A DNA stretch of 64,000 nucleotides from Streptococcus mitis (GCF_000722695.1 NZ_JPFU01000013.1:682001-746000); one strand, 5' to 3'. Shown: positions 53,775 through 63,694, counted from the first letter of the stretch. The notes: generated by a model from the letters alone, not told the origin. Numbers and translations: made by a program.

Positions 53775-53783
53775 ATTATATCA
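53775..53783 (-). promoter_or_regulatory. Extended -10 promoter of the membrane-protein pair
   Basis: TGATATAAT on the minus strand (TGn-extended -10, hexamer 53775-53780), 17 bp upstream of the leader ATG. No clear -35 box. Confidence 0.55.
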
Positions 53784-53809
53784 CAAAATACCAAAACACA
53801 TTGTGCTAT

Positions 53810-54055
53810 CTAGTTCTTAGTTTCTAAATACCCACGTTCATCTGTAGAAAAACCAACAATTTTATAGAAGCCTATGGCTCCAAAAGTTTCTAATAAATGA
53901 GTTTCCACTACCCTTTTAGCTGTATTAAAATCACGGAAAAAACCTGCATGAGCAAAATTTTCATGCCAGGTTATTTTTTCGCCTTCCTGATGTAGCCACA
54001 CATACTGATCCCAATTTATTGCTATGAAAACGCAATAAGAGTCATAAAATTCCAT
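53810..54055 (-). CDS. Small protein of unknown function after virD4
   Basis: 81 residues, soluble, aromatic-rich (MEFYDSYCVFIAINWDQYVWLHQEG at the start). It follows the VirD4-like gene by 17 bp and is the last gene of the type IV secretion operon before the separately transcribed membrane pair. No family recognised. Confidence 0.65.
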   Translation of the reverse strand: MEFYDSYCVFIAINWDQYVWLHQEGEKITWHENFAHAGFFRDFNTAKRVVETHLLETFGAIGFYKIVGFSTDERGYLETKN

Positions 54056-54072
54056 TAGATTTCCTTTCTTTT

Positions 54073-55908
54073 CTAACTCACTTTGAGAGGAACTTCCTCA
54101 ACTTCCTTAATCCCAATATGAATAACATTTTCTTCCCCAACCTGGGCTTTCCACTCATCAATATCGCTCAGATAGCGCTTGTATCGATACCAGTTGTCAT
54201 CATTCGGGCCATTACTTAAGAGGTAAGCTCTCGGATGCGTGTCCAGGTTAAATTTTTGATCTCGAAAGACATTTTGTTTGGATAGAAAGAGTAGGGCTTC
54301 TGTTGTTCCAATCGTGGCAACCTCATGCGGTGTCAACAGTTCTCGACCAATTTTGGAGTTTTGCTTAGAACTGCTGGCATTTCTTCCTCTGCTCTCACTA
54401 TAATTCTGATCATTCAAAGTTTGCTTCCCTGATCGTTCAGATAGGTACTTAAGCGTGTCTAAGTCATTGGAACCTAAATAAAGAATAGCACCACAGTTAT
54501 TGATAATCGTCTTCGTATTTTCTTTACCATATAACACTTCAATCTGACTTTGAGATTGTACCATCATCTTGATAGAAATCTCTCGAGAACGAATAACAGA
54601 GATAATTGGCGGTAAATTAGGAATCTTCCCAATCTGACCAAACTCATCTGCCCACACTTGTAGATGTAATAGCTCTTCTTTGGTCTTTGTTGTATGATTA
54701 CCTAATATAACTGCATCTGCAGTTTTTATTAGCACATCGAAAATGGTACTAAAAAAAAGGGCAGATAAGAACTGGTAAGCTGGATCTACTTCTGGAATAT
54801 GAATAAAAACTGCTGTTTTCTCAATATTCCATTTTTCAATCTCCAGCGTATCCTTTTCAATAATCTTTCTTAGTTGCTCATGGTCAAACACTGAGAAGGT
54901 TGTTGCAAAAATGGCATAAACAGAAGCCCGTGTTTGGCCATCAAAGTTTTTATTGAATAGTTCCCACTGCCTGCAGGCATAATTCCCTGGGCTCCTTCTC
55001 TCCAGATCTTCAAACATCAATTCAACAGGACTCTCCGCTTCTGGATGATTCCTTCTCAATTCTCGAATCATATCTGTAATCTGCCCCAAATTAGGCAGAT
55101 AGTGATCGATTTGACCATCAAAATAAAGATAGCCAATTAGAGAACGCATCAAGAGTTTATTTGCTGCAGGCCAAAAAGGATCACTTTCATGACCATTTCT
55201 GTTGAGAGACTCTGTAATTGCCTCTGCCACTCGGTCTATATCCATTTCATTATGAATATATCTAAAAACGTTGAAACCATCTGAATTCAGGAAAGTAATC
55301 AAATCAAAAATCTTCATCTTATAACCCTTTTCTACAAGAGATTTCCCTGTTTCATGAATCAAAATCCCTTTGGTATCTGTAGTTACAAAACTAGAGTTAG
55401 CTTGTAATATATTCGGTTTTACAGCACTACGTGTCTTTGAATCCCCTGTACCTCCATATACCAGAATATTTTTATTAATCTGATTTTCAAAGCTCAAGCG
55501 GTTATTAAATAGTCCCATCTGGCTATTCTGGGTAAAGATCATATTCTTTTCAGGTTCTTCATCTCGGAATCTCATCAACTCTTCTCTTGTCGCAAAACGA
55601 GCCGATCCATGTTCCTCCCCATACCTGTACGTACCTGTATCCGATACTCTTAAATACAGTAGAAAAGCAATCAAAAATCCGCCCATACCAATTAATAACG
55701 AAGCTGGAGTAAATTGAAAATCAAACCAAGATTTATCGTTTAGATGGTCATTCATCCAGTTAAGCTTTCCAAATCCAAATACATCTGTTACTGAATCAGT
55801 ATTTGGTGCCAACAGCCATAGTTTAAAGAACCAATGAAAGAGGTAGAATAGACCAATTCCTAACAACAAATACGGTCTAAGTCTCCGTTTCTTCTTTTCT
55901 GTAATCAC
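54073..55908 (-). CDS. Type IV coupling protein, VirD4/TraG/PcfC-like
   Basis: 611 residues. Two N-terminal membrane segments (about 13-32 and 67-87) anchor it. The ATPase domain has Walker A LVYGGTGDSKTRSAVKPN (about residues 149-166), and WADEFGQIGKIPNLPPIISVIRSREISIKMMVQSQSQ carries the Walker B-type acidic residues and the typical coupling-protein signature. It delivers the relaxase-DNA complex to the secretion channel. It overlaps the pcfB-like gene by four bases. Confidence 0.93.
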   Translation of the reverse strand: MITEKKKRRLRPYLLLGIGLFYLFHWFFKLWLLAPNTDSVTDVFGFGKLNWMNDHLNDKSWFDFQFTPASLLIGMGGFLIAFLLYLRVSDTGTYRYGEEHGSARFATREELMRFRDEEPEKNMIFTQNSQMGLFNNRLSFENQINKNILVYGGTGDSKTRSAVKPNILQANSSFVTTDTKGILIHETGKSLVEKGYKMKIFDLITFLNSDGFNVFRYIHNEMDIDRVAEAITESLNRNGHESDPFWPAANKLLMRSLIGYLYFDGQIDHYLPNLGQITDMIRELRRNHPEAESPVELMFEDLERRSPGNYACRQWELFNKNFDGQTRASVYAIFATTFSVFDHEQLRKIIEKDTLEIEKWNIEKTAVFIHIPEVDPAYQFLSALFFSTIFDVLIKTADAVILGNHTTKTKEELLHLQVWADEFGQIGKIPNLPPIISVIRSREISIKMMVQSQSQIEVLYGKENTKTIINNCGAILYLGSNDLDTLKYLSERSGKQTLNDQNYSESRGRNASSSKQNSKIGRELLTPHEVATIGTTEALLFLSKQNVFRDQKFNLDTHPRAYLLSNGPNDDNWYRYKRYLSDIDEWKAQVGEENVIHIGIKEVEEVPLKVS

Positions 55909-56453
55909 TTCATTTTTCCTCCAATCTGTGGTTCGATATTTTCTGGAAGAACAAACTCCTTCGTATGAATGTTTACCTGGAGGGAAGAAATTTTCTCTTG
56001 TTCCACTGCTTTGAAATGTTGTAATTTCTCCTCAAAAGAAGTTGTTTTCCCATTTTTAAGGTTCCGCTCATTGAATCCTCTCGGATCTCTTGTGATGCCT
56101 TCTAGGACATCCTTAAAGGCTTGTTCGACAACTCCTTTATCTTTTGCATTGAAAGCAAGAGTTGTCTTACCATCAGGGTGTGTATAAAAAGAAAAGCCAA
56201 TCCCGTATTGGCCAAGTTCTTTTCGAACTGCCTCGAGATTGACTTCATTATTTAGTAATTGCTGGACTTCTTTAGCATCTGCTGTTGCCATGAATTTATT
56301 CCAGTCTGTCTCACCAGTAAAGACCACATTCTCCCCTCTGGCTTGATACATTTCAACTGCCTTAGAGCTTACCAGGAAGAGTCCTTTTAAGATGATTTCT
56401 CCTGTCACAAGAGTTGCCCGTCCTAATTGGGCTACCACTTGTTCTTGTTCCAT
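55905..56453 (-). CDS. PcfB-like (DUF3801) conjugation protein
   Basis: 182 residues. The start region RATLVTGEIILKGLFLVSSKAVEMYQARGENVVFTGETDWNKFM and the ITRDPRGFNERN stretch fit DUF3801, which includes PcfB of the enterococcal pheromone plasmids. PcfB-type proteins sit beside the coupling protein gene, as here, and are thought to help recruit substrate to the channel. Overlaps virD4 by four bases. Confidence 0.85.
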   Translation of the reverse strand: MEQEQVVAQLGRATLVTGEIILKGLFLVSSKAVEMYQARGENVVFTGETDWNKFMATADAKEVQQLLNNEVNLEAVRKELGQYGIGFSFYTHPDGKTTLAFNAKDKGVVEQAFKDVLEGITRDPRGFNERNLKNGKTTSFEEKLQHFKAVEQEKISSLQVNIHTKEFVLPENIEPQIGGKMK

Positions 56454-56454
56454 T

Positions 56455-57342
56455 TTAGCTCACCTCTTCAATTTTGAAATAAAGATCCTTCAGTTGACTA
56501 GCTTGTTTCTCTTTGGCAAGAATCTGTTGTCGCAACTCATTGATTTTATTTTGACACTCAATAATTTCCTCGTTTGCTTCCTGGATAAACTCTTCGTTAG
56601 ACTGAATTTTATGTTTAATAGACTGCTTATAAGTGATGGTCTGAGTCTCAAAGCTATCAATGACCTCTGAAGGTAAATTTACTGAAGTCACATGAGAAAG
56701 GGAGAAGGAAGGTTCAACATTACCCTTATCTTCTTTAACAGAAAGAAGTATTTTCTCTTCCTGCGTTGATTTTTCAACAATAGAAACTACTTCTTGTGTA
56801 GGCATATCTTGTGAAGCTTCTACTAGTTCTTCCTCTTTTTTATCCAACCTACTGAAGTCTTCTGTAGTCCATTCACTGGAAGAATAGGTATTTTTATCTT
56901 CCAAAGGTACTTTCTCTCCAACCTCATCTTGAGGCTTCTGAGAAACTAGCTCAGCAATTCTTTGACGAGCCATATTCGCCTCTTCCTTTACCGTTAAATC
57001 TTCTAGTTCAGGATTTGCTTCTGGTTGGGGTTGAGGTTCTGGTGTTCCTAGTAAGGAGTTTTTTTCTTTATGTTTTGCTAAAAAATGAAGAAAACCTTTC
57101 TTTTTCTTTCCTGCACTCATACCAAAATTTCCCAGCAACTGATCAATGATTCCAACAAAAGGTATTTCTAGACTTTCTTCTTGTAGGATTTCACCTTCAG
57201 GATTAAGAGAATAAAGCCGATATGTTCCGTTTATTTTATTACTCTTCATTCGCTCATTGATGATTTCTAGCCTTGATAATAAATCATCTCGGTGCTCAAA
57301 TGTTTCCTCTTGATTAGTCAATTGATTGATAATTTTATACAT
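56455..57342 (-). CDS. Conjugative-element protein with C-terminal coiled coil, unknown
   Basis: 295 residues. The first 65 residues form a compact domain (YKIINQLTNQEETFEHRDDLLSRLEIINERM...GTYRLYSLNPEGE). A KKKK patch at about 78 is followed by a long acidic, probably disordered region, and residues ~235-295 are a coiled coil. It overlaps the preceding small gene by 8 bp and precedes pcfB by one base. A cytoplasmic accessory role in transfer is possible; no family recognised. Confidence 0.75.
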   Translation of the reverse strand: MYKIINQLTNQEETFEHRDDLLSRLEIINERMKSNKINGTYRLYSLNPEGEILQEESLEIPFVGIIDQLLGNFGMSAGKKKKGFLHFLAKHKEKNSLLGTPEPQPQPEANPELEDLTVKEEANMARQRIAELVSQKPQDEVGEKVPLEDKNTYSSSEWTTEDFSRLDKKEEELVEASQDMPTQEVVSIVEKSTQEEKILLSVKEDKGNVEPSFSLSHVTSVNLPSEVIDSFETQTITYKQSIKHKIQSNEEFIQEANEEIIECQNKINELRQQILAKEKQASQLKDLYFKIEEVS

Positions 57343-57574
57343 GGTTCACTCCTTGGTTACTTGATTGTGCTGGAAGAATGAGTTCCTTCATTTCCTGGTA
57401 GGATAAGCCACTTTCTTCTGATAGTGCCACAAAAAGCTGTGCTTCAAAATCTTTTTCTTGATTTATGTAATTCTTGATTTTTTTATCTGCTTCTTCTTTT
57501 TGTAGTTGCGCTTTTTCCTTATCTTTTCTCACTTTCTCAAGCTTACCTTCAAGTTGTTCTATTTTTTTATTCAT
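57335..57574 (-). CDS. Small coiled-coil protein, DUF4315-like
   Basis: 79 residues. The first 47 are a charged coiled coil (KKIEQLEGKLEKVRKDKEKAQLQKEEADKKI), then AQLFVALSEESGLSYQEMKELI. Size, position in a type IV secretion operon and pattern resemble DUF4315 proteins of Gram-positive conjugative elements. Overlaps the next gene by 8 bp. Confidence 0.7.
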   Translation of the reverse strand: MNKKIEQLEGKLEKVRKDKEKAQLQKEEADKKIKNYINQEKDFEAQLFVALSEESGLSYQEMKELILPAQSSNQGVNHV

Positions 57575-57584
57575 TCCATTCTCC

Positions 57585-58265
57585 TTATTGGTGACTACTA
57601 GTTGCGGTTGTTGGTTCAGAAGATGTAGGTGTTGTCGTTGATGTAGAGGAAACTGGAGTCGAGCTTGAACTGCTAGTATCTGAATAGGTTCCTATACTTT
57701 GCCCCTTTGCCTCAGTCAAGACAATAGGCTCAATTTTATTAACCAATAGTTTCCCTGCTTTTTCTACATAGGTCAACCGAATTGTAGCCTTAGTACTACC
57801 AGTAAGCCCCTTAGAAGCCCTATTATCTTTCTCTGTTAGGGTGGTACTAGTATATTGAACCTGAGCTAAAGCAATTTTATGTTGTTTATCAATGTATATA
57901 GATCCTGATTCAAAAGCTTGGTCAACCACATACCCCTTATAGGTCTGGTTGACTGGCTTTTGTTCTTCTTGAACAGTTTCCTGATACATAGAATCCGTCA
58001 TAAAAGGCTTATAGCGTGGGCGATTCTCTTCTAAATCCTTTTTTGTATAGTAAGCAATCAAAAAATCTTCAACCTGTTGTTCAGTAAGAGAAAATTGTTC
58101 CTGCTGTTTCTCTTCTTTATCTTGCTTCACCTCTTCCTGACTTTGACTAGTCTGTCTCAAATTCTGTTGTACTTGAGCAATAGAATAGCCCAGGACAATA
58201 CATAAAACGGCAATGAATCCCATAAAGAGTCCCTTTACCATTTTGATTAACTTTTGATTATACAT
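57585..58265 (-). CDS. Membrane-anchored conjugation protein, possible PrgL/VirB8-like
   Basis: 226 residues: a short cytoplasmic start, one membrane helix (about 10-30), a Gln/Glu-rich linker and an extracellular domain (about 55-195) with alternating strands and helices that could be an NTF2-like VirB8-type fold. The tail is Ser/Thr-rich. It lies between the PrgK-like hydrolase gene and the DUF4315-like gene, where PrgL occurs in related systems. The fold assignment is inference from topology. Confidence 0.7.
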   Translation of the reverse strand: MYNQKLIKMVKGLFMGFIAVLCIVLGYSIAQVQQNLRQTSQSQEEVKQDKEEKQQEQFSLTEQQVEDFLIAYYTKKDLEENRPRYKPFMTDSMYQETVQEEQKPVNQTYKGYVVDQAFESGSIYIDKQHKIALAQVQYTSTTLTEKDNRASKGLTGSTKATIRLTYVEKAGKLLVNKIEPIVLTEAKGQSIGTYSDTSSSSSTPVSSTSTTTPTSSEPTTATSSHQ

Positions 58266-58277
58266 TCTTTTCCTTTC

Positions 58278-61004
58278 TTATTTAGGGGTAACAAAATAGA
58301 TACCTGATTGTGGTTTCAAGGTACGCCAACTTGATACATATAAACCACCAAAATTCATTTCTGAAACTAAGAAGCTACCATCGCTATTAACGTACTCACA
58401 AAAAGCAACGTGACCATAGAATGGCGATGCCCCAGCTACACCATTCATGAATACAGCTGCAGAACCTGGTTTAGGAGTAGTTGAAATGTCATATCCTTGC
58501 GCTTGGCCACTATCAACCCACTGATTGGCATTTCCTAGATAGGGATGAATGCCAACTCCAATTTGAGCAAAGCGATTATAAACATACCAAGTACAATTCC
58601 CTAGTTCATAAGCGTTACCTGAATAGCCTTGTCCTTCTAAAAGTGCTTGATCGGTAGGTAGTCCATAAGGTAGCTTATCTTTATATTCTGCTGGAACTTG
58701 CTTGCTAGAAACACCTGTTGAACCTCCTCCTTTATTTTTTAAGAAATTTAGCCATTGACGGGCTGCATTTTGTCGTTCTAAGAGCTTATTACCTGGTACT
58801 CCCAACCAAGCGTTCAAGAAGTCCTCCGTAAGAGCTTCTACGGATCCAGTAGATGTTACAATTCTTCTGAATGCTGCACGTCTAGTTGGATCATCTTCCT
58901 CCAGAAGAAATTTTGTTTGGACTTCCGCAGACCAAATATCTCCATTCACAGATTTTGCAAAATTCCACAATGCAAGAGCACGAGGGCCAGTAAATTGACC
59001 AATCCCAATACCGATATAGTGCAAACCGTTGACTAGATAACCTCTTTCATTTAGAGGCAAGGTAGGGTACATAGCTTGAAAGGCTCCCCAATTACCAACT
59101 AGATTTTCTGCAGTTGGTTCTTTAGCGACTTTATCAAACTGATTATTGGTTAGAAAGTCTGTTTCATAGCGTTTAAAGGTGATGGAACTCTCAATATCAA
59201 ATCCTCCCAAAACGGCTGCGATTCCTTCATCTGTTGCTTCTGGTATATTTTTTTTGATTGCATCCGCAAAAGCTCTTGCACGTCTTCCTTTATCTCCAGA
59301 TGTTTCAATATTACTGACAACAGACGTTGCTTGGGTATATTCTACACGCTGGAAGTAAAAACCGACATTGACATAAGTCCAGCTCTTCTTGATATTCCCA
59401 TCTTTATCTTTCTTGTTTGATCGATCAGGTTCTAGCTTTTGATAATAAACAGTTTGATTCCCTTCAGGTGCTACTTTCCCGATGATCTCTCCAGATTTAA
59501 CATGATCACCTGTTTTATAGCGAATCGTATCTACATTCTTATACAGAAACTTAGAATCCTGATCACTAATTTCTATGTCACTCCCCTTAACTTCAACTTT
59601 CCCATCTAAAACAGCTAACAGAGACTGACCTCCTGAAACCTGCAAAACAGAGCCATTAAAAACTTCCGTCTTCGATTTATATCCAAAACGCTCAATAATC
59701 TGAAGAGGTGCTTGTGATTCAGGTTGTTCTTCTGTATAAAATGGATTATCTAGTTCTTGAAGCAACATATATTTTCCGCTATCTCTAGCAATTTCTAAGA
59801 GTTCTTTATACTCCTCTAACTCGTCCTTATCAAGCTTATAGAGATTATTTTTGGTATAAAGCTCTTCCATCGTTTTAAGATTGTCTTTATCCCCATTCAA
59901 ATTCTTCCATAAGGTATCTAAGTAAAGTTTCCCTCGATTCTGTTGTGAAAAATATTTATTCCCGTCTATACGAAGCTTATCTGAAATATCATCATACTTA
60001 TAATTCAAGTACAGAAGTGGATCGTCAATATTTGTCCAATAATCTACCTTGTCATCCGATTTTTCACGATCCAATTTTGAAAGATACAACCAAGTATCAT
60101 TCAAATCAAATTCATCTTGACGGGTAATTCCTGAACTACCGATACCAAGTATAGCCAGAAACAAAAGCAGACCAAATGCAATCAGATAAGCCTTTAAGCT
60201 AAATGGATTTTTGAGAATAGCTTTAAGCGGTTTAGAACCTACACGGTAAAACTTCCTCGCTTTCTTAGCCACTTTCCCTGTTTTAGAAGCAGCCAAGCGT
60301 TTCTTATAATCCTGAATACGACGAGAGAGTTTTCCTTCCCAAGAAAATTCTCTTGGAGTTCGAGTGAAGCCCCTACCCTTAGCCTTATTGTAGGCTCTAT
60401 TTCCAAGGCTATAGCTCGATTTAACCATTCCTTGGCCAATTTTACCGCTATACTTCCCAATCGTTTTGATCCGTTTCCCTTGAATCTGAATATCCTGATA
60501 CCGATACTTAGCTCGTGCTATATCTGACAGTGTATCATCCTGATGCGCAACAGAGCTAGCCTGTTGACTGGTTGATCGTTCTAGAGCCTGTTTCGTAGCA
60601 CGGAACAACTTCTTCTTGCGTGAACCACCATTAGCCTCTTGAGCGACTTTAAAAGTTCTTTTAGAAGTTTTTTTCTCCAGTTTCGCCTTATCTAATTCCT
60701 GCTTAAGGAAGGCCTGCTTTTTAATTTCCTCTGGACGAAGTGCCTTTCCTTCTTTTTCAAGGTTTTTTCCTTGTTTCTGGATATTCTTGTACTCTTTTTG
60801 TATCTTCTTGACCTTGTTCTTAGAAGCTCGAAATTGGCTTCGACTCTTCTTTACCAACTGACGTTTAGAGTTGGTCTGAGATTGTAACTTCGTAAGTTGT
60901 TTTGCGCTATCTTGTTGAACCGTTCGGTAATTCTTACGAACTTTTTCTAGCTTTCGATCTAACCTATGACCGATTGTTTTTGGTCTGCCTTTCTCCTGAT
61001 CCAT
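58278..61004 (-). CDS. PrgK-like bifunctional peptidoglycan hydrolase of the type IV secretion system
   Basis: 908 residues. Residues 1-~265 are very basic and partly coiled coil (cytoplasmic), followed by a membrane helix (about 268-290). Outside are a helical region, a degenerate M23/biotinyl-like hairpin domain (about 475-525, TGDHVKSGEIIGKVAPEG), a lysozyme-like domain (about 570-750, IKKNIPEATDEGIAAVLGGFDIESS) and a C-terminal CHAP domain. The CHAP Cys is in LGNCTWYVYNRFA (~801) and its His in FYGHVAFCEYV (~862). It opens the cell wall for the conjugation channel. Its position next to VirB4 is standard. Confidence 0.9.
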   Translation of the reverse strand: MDQEKGRPKTIGHRLDRKLEKVRKNYRTVQQDSAKQLTKLQSQTNSKRQLVKKSRSQFRASKNKVKKIQKEYKNIQKQGKNLEKEGKALRPEEIKKQAFLKQELDKAKLEKKTSKRTFKVAQEANGGSRKKKLFRATKQALERSTSQQASSVAHQDDTLSDIARAKYRYQDIQIQGKRIKTIGKYSGKIGQGMVKSSYSLGNRAYNKAKGRGFTRTPREFSWEGKLSRRIQDYKKRLAASKTGKVAKKARKFYRVGSKPLKAILKNPFSLKAYLIAFGLLLFLAILGIGSSGITRQDEFDLNDTWLYLSKLDREKSDDKVDYWTNIDDPLLYLNYKYDDISDKLRIDGNKYFSQQNRGKLYLDTLWKNLNGDKDNLKTMEELYTKNNLYKLDKDELEEYKELLEIARDSGKYMLLQELDNPFYTEEQPESQAPLQIIERFGYKSKTEVFNGSVLQVSGGQSLLAVLDGKVEVKGSDIEISDQDSKFLYKNVDTIRYKTGDHVKSGEIIGKVAPEGNQTVYYQKLEPDRSNKKDKDGNIKKSWTYVNVGFYFQRVEYTQATSVVSNIETSGDKGRRARAFADAIKKNIPEATDEGIAAVLGGFDIESSITFKRYETDFLTNNQFDKVAKEPTAENLVGNWGAFQAMYPTLPLNERGYLVNGLHYIGIGIGQFTGPRALALWNFAKSVNGDIWSAEVQTKFLLEEDDPTRRAAFRRIVTSTGSVEALTEDFLNAWLGVPGNKLLERQNAARQWLNFLKNKGGGSTGVSSKQVPAEYKDKLPYGLPTDQALLEGQGYSGNAYELGNCTWYVYNRFAQIGVGIHPYLGNANQWVDSGQAQGYDISTTPKPGSAAVFMNGVAGASPFYGHVAFCEYVNSDGSFLVSEMNFGGLYVSSWRTLKPQSGIYFVTPK

Positions 61005-61014
61005 AGTAAGACTC

Positions 61015-63378
61015 CTAAGCGTCTGTTGCGACTAAGTTATACAACTTAGTATTCTTTGGTATTGGATTTTCAAAAGGCACCACAACTGACCCTGCTACGA
61101 TTAAGCCAGTACCTTTAGCTTTTGGCCGTGCTAAGTAGCGAATCTGTTTGTCAGTCAGATTGACAATCTCTTTTAGGATAGCCAAATCCTGGGGTTTTTG
61201 TTTGAGTAAAATCATAAACTCACTATTTGAGAGCAATTTCCGACCTTCTTCAACAGCAGCTAGTGTTTCTACGTTCTGGGTAATTCCTGTTGGAATCGCA
61301 CCGTATTTCCGAATCCGTGAATACAACGTAGTAAAGAAGTCTGCTTGAGCCTTATTTTTAAATAGAATCTGCATCTCATCAAAGTAAACCCATGTAGTAC
61401 ATTTCCCTTGATTCTCTACAATTTGATTCCAGATATAATCCTGAATCACCATCAAAGCGAACGGCTTCAATTTGTGCGATAACTTCTTCAGATTAAAGAT
61501 AACAAAGCGATGATTGAGATCCACGTTGGTATTGTGAGCAAAAATGTCTTGAGAACCAGTTGTATAGGTCTCTACTGCTAAAGCTAAGTCTTGTGCTTCG
61601 GGTTCGGGTTGTTCTTTCAAGACCTGGTGCCACTCTTTTAATGTTGGGGTAAAATTCTCCGTCAAATAGCGTTCATAAGTCACACCTGTCACTCGATCAA
61701 TAATCCCAATCTGGGCATCTGTCACCTCTGACAGAATCGATTCAAACAATCCCATCAACAAGTTTGCTTTATCCCCTATTGGATCGTCATCCTCATCATC
61801 CAAACGATCCAGATCTGGTAGATCCAAAAGATTGATATGTGTTTTAGAACCAATCGAAATATCCACCATCTGAGCACCGAAAGCACGGCCAATATCAGAA
61901 TATTCATCTTCGGGATCCACGATGATAACTCGGTCTTCTGGATATTTCAGTAAAGTTGGAATAAGTTCTCCACCCTTGATTGTCGTAGATTTACCAGATC
62001 CTGAAGAACCTAACACAACCCCTGAACCCGTGTTCAAATCACGTTTTCGATCTAGTGTAATGATATTGTTTGATAACTGATTTTGACCATAGTAGCGAGC
62101 GAGTGAGCTTTCAGACTTCAAGTCCACGTTGGTAAAAGGAACTTGCGTAGCAATATTAGCTGTTGTCATCTTTCTCATGAAATTCTTCTTCACATTCAAG
62201 AAGCACTCTCCAATAGGTAGAATCGTATTCAAAGCCTCTTCTTGATAATAATAAAGATCATCAAACTCTACCCCTAATTTACGGCCCGCACGCTTAATCT
62301 TTTGTTCATTACGTTGTAATTCCTCTTGGCTCTCTGCCTTAAAATACACTGCAATCAAACCAGAGAAGATTTTCTGATCATACTCAGTAATCTCGTCTCG
62401 CCACTTCTTGGTAGCTTCTGAGATTTCTTGGTCACGACCAGCAACCACCGCATCATCAAAGATACCAGATTGAGCCGCCTTGCGTTTAGAACGAAGTTTC
62501 CCAATTTCAGCATCCATTTCTGCATCGTCAATCTTCTCTAAGATTTCAACATTCTCATAAGGTTCTGCATGGATAGTAATAGCTAGTTCAAATCCTAGTG
62601 TTGTTAAATCCCGAATAAGCCGATCAGACATCCAGTTAGGATAGCGGTGGGCATAAAGTACCTTGACCCAGCTATCATCTATAATCATGCGTTTTTCTTG
62701 AAATTCAATCCTGTTTGGCGCAATAAATGATTTAGTAGATAAACCTGTCAAAGCAATTTCTTTGTAATCAAAATTAACATAGGGATTACCTCGTAGTAGC
62801 TCAGAAAAGACTTTTAGGCGATCCAAACCATTCATATCCCTAAAAGTAATATCAGATTCCTGGAACTGAGTCCCTAGGGAAACTCCAATATCTTGTAGGA
62901 TCAACTGCGCCTGTTTTCGATCATCAGCGTTCGTTGAAATGGTCACATACTTATGTACCTCGAAGTTGTTAGCATGTGTTGTAAATCGCTCCTTGATCAT
63001 CTCGTTCAATTCTTCACGATAGTCATCGTAGCCATCATTTGTTTCTTCAAACAAGATATTCTGCAAGGAGTTATCCGATACTCGACGGTTAATGACTAGG
63101 AGTTGGTAGTTACTGCCCTCATCCAGTGAATTTAGAGCGTCCATCGTTGTATCGATGATACTCTCTTTTTCATCTTGTTGAGCTGTAGAGTAAGAAGCAT
63201 CCCCCAACATAAAGCTACGAGAATACTTCTCACGTGCAATGTGCATTAATCCATCTTCATGTAGATGTGTGTAATTGATCGTATTTTGCGTCGTAGGTTT
63301 CATCTGACGACGCAAGCGCTCAATTCTTTTCTTTTCTGCGTTTTCTAGTTTTTCTCTTTTGCTTTTGAATAAACTCAT
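61015..63378 (-). CDS. VirB4/TraE/PrgJ-like conjugation ATPase
   Basis: 787 residues. The ATPase half has Walker A LGSSGSGKSTTIKGGE (about residues 459-474), Walker B VIIVDPEDEYSDIG, VYFDEMQILF and ITQNVETLAAVEEGRKLLSNSEFMILLKQ. It powers assembly of the secretion channel. The start at 63378 makes a 59-bp overlap with the upstream gene; the overlapping parts of both proteins are Lys/Arg-rich. Confidence 0.95.
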   Translation of the reverse strand: MSLFKSKREKLENAEKKRIERLRRQMKPTTQNTINYTHLHEDGLMHIAREKYSRSFMLGDASYSTAQQDEKESIIDTTMDALNSLDEGSNYQLLVINRRVSDNSLQNILFEETNDGYDDYREELNEMIKERFTTHANNFEVHKYVTISTNADDRKQAQLILQDIGVSLGTQFQESDITFRDMNGLDRLKVFSELLRGNPYVNFDYKEIALTGLSTKSFIAPNRIEFQEKRMIIDDSWVKVLYAHRYPNWMSDRLIRDLTTLGFELAITIHAEPYENVEILEKIDDAEMDAEIGKLRSKRKAAQSGIFDDAVVAGRDQEISEATKKWRDEITEYDQKIFSGLIAVYFKAESQEELQRNEQKIKRAGRKLGVEFDDLYYYQEEALNTILPIGECFLNVKKNFMRKMTTANIATQVPFTNVDLKSESSLARYYGQNQLSNNIITLDRKRDLNTGSGVVLGSSGSGKSTTIKGGELIPTLLKYPEDRVIIVDPEDEYSDIGRAFGAQMVDISIGSKTHINLLDLPDLDRLDDEDDDPIGDKANLLMGLFESILSEVTDAQIGIIDRVTGVTYERYLTENFTPTLKEWHQVLKEQPEPEAQDLALAVETYTTGSQDIFAHNTNVDLNHRFVIFNLKKLSHKLKPFALMVIQDYIWNQIVENQGKCTTWVYFDEMQILFKNKAQADFFTTLYSRIRKYGAIPTGITQNVETLAAVEEGRKLLSNSEFMILLKQKPQDLAILKEIVNLTDKQIRYLARPKAKGTGLIVAGSVVVPFENPIPKNTKLYNLVATDA

Positions 63379-63694
63379 CTTTCGTATACATTCCTACCTT
63401 TCCAAATTCTGTCTCATAGGTTCTTTGTTGGATTCGGAAAAAGAAATTGATTTTTTCTTTAATCCGCATTCTTTTTGTCATGCCTGTACCGTACATTGCA
63501 CCAGGAACGACAAATAGAGCATCCCACAGATAAATGTACCAATCAGGCAAACCAAAGAAGTATATAGCAATTGTCCCTGAGACAGCTATTATCAAACACA
63601 CGTATAGAACAAGCATTCTAGTAGTTAGACCAAATAGAATTGGCTTGTCCTCGTTTTCAAATTCTCTTAAAAATTCTGATCCAATTTTTTTCAA
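63320..63694 (-). CDS. PrgI-like (VirB3-type) membrane protein
   Basis: 124 residues, starting with TTG at 63694 and a GGAAGGAA ribosome site seven bases upstream. Two membrane segments (about 26-48 and 53-72), then a basic tail. This matches PrgI/VirB3-type proteins that precede VirB4 in Gram-positive systems. The last 20 codons overlap the virB4 start in another frame. Confidence 0.82.
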   Translation of the reverse strand: MKKIGSEFLREFENEDKPILFGLTTRMLVLYVCLIIAVSGTIAIYFFGLPDWYIYLWDALFVVPGAMYGTGMTKRMRIKEKINFFFRIQQRTYETEFGKVGMYTKDEFIQKQKRKTRKRRKEKN

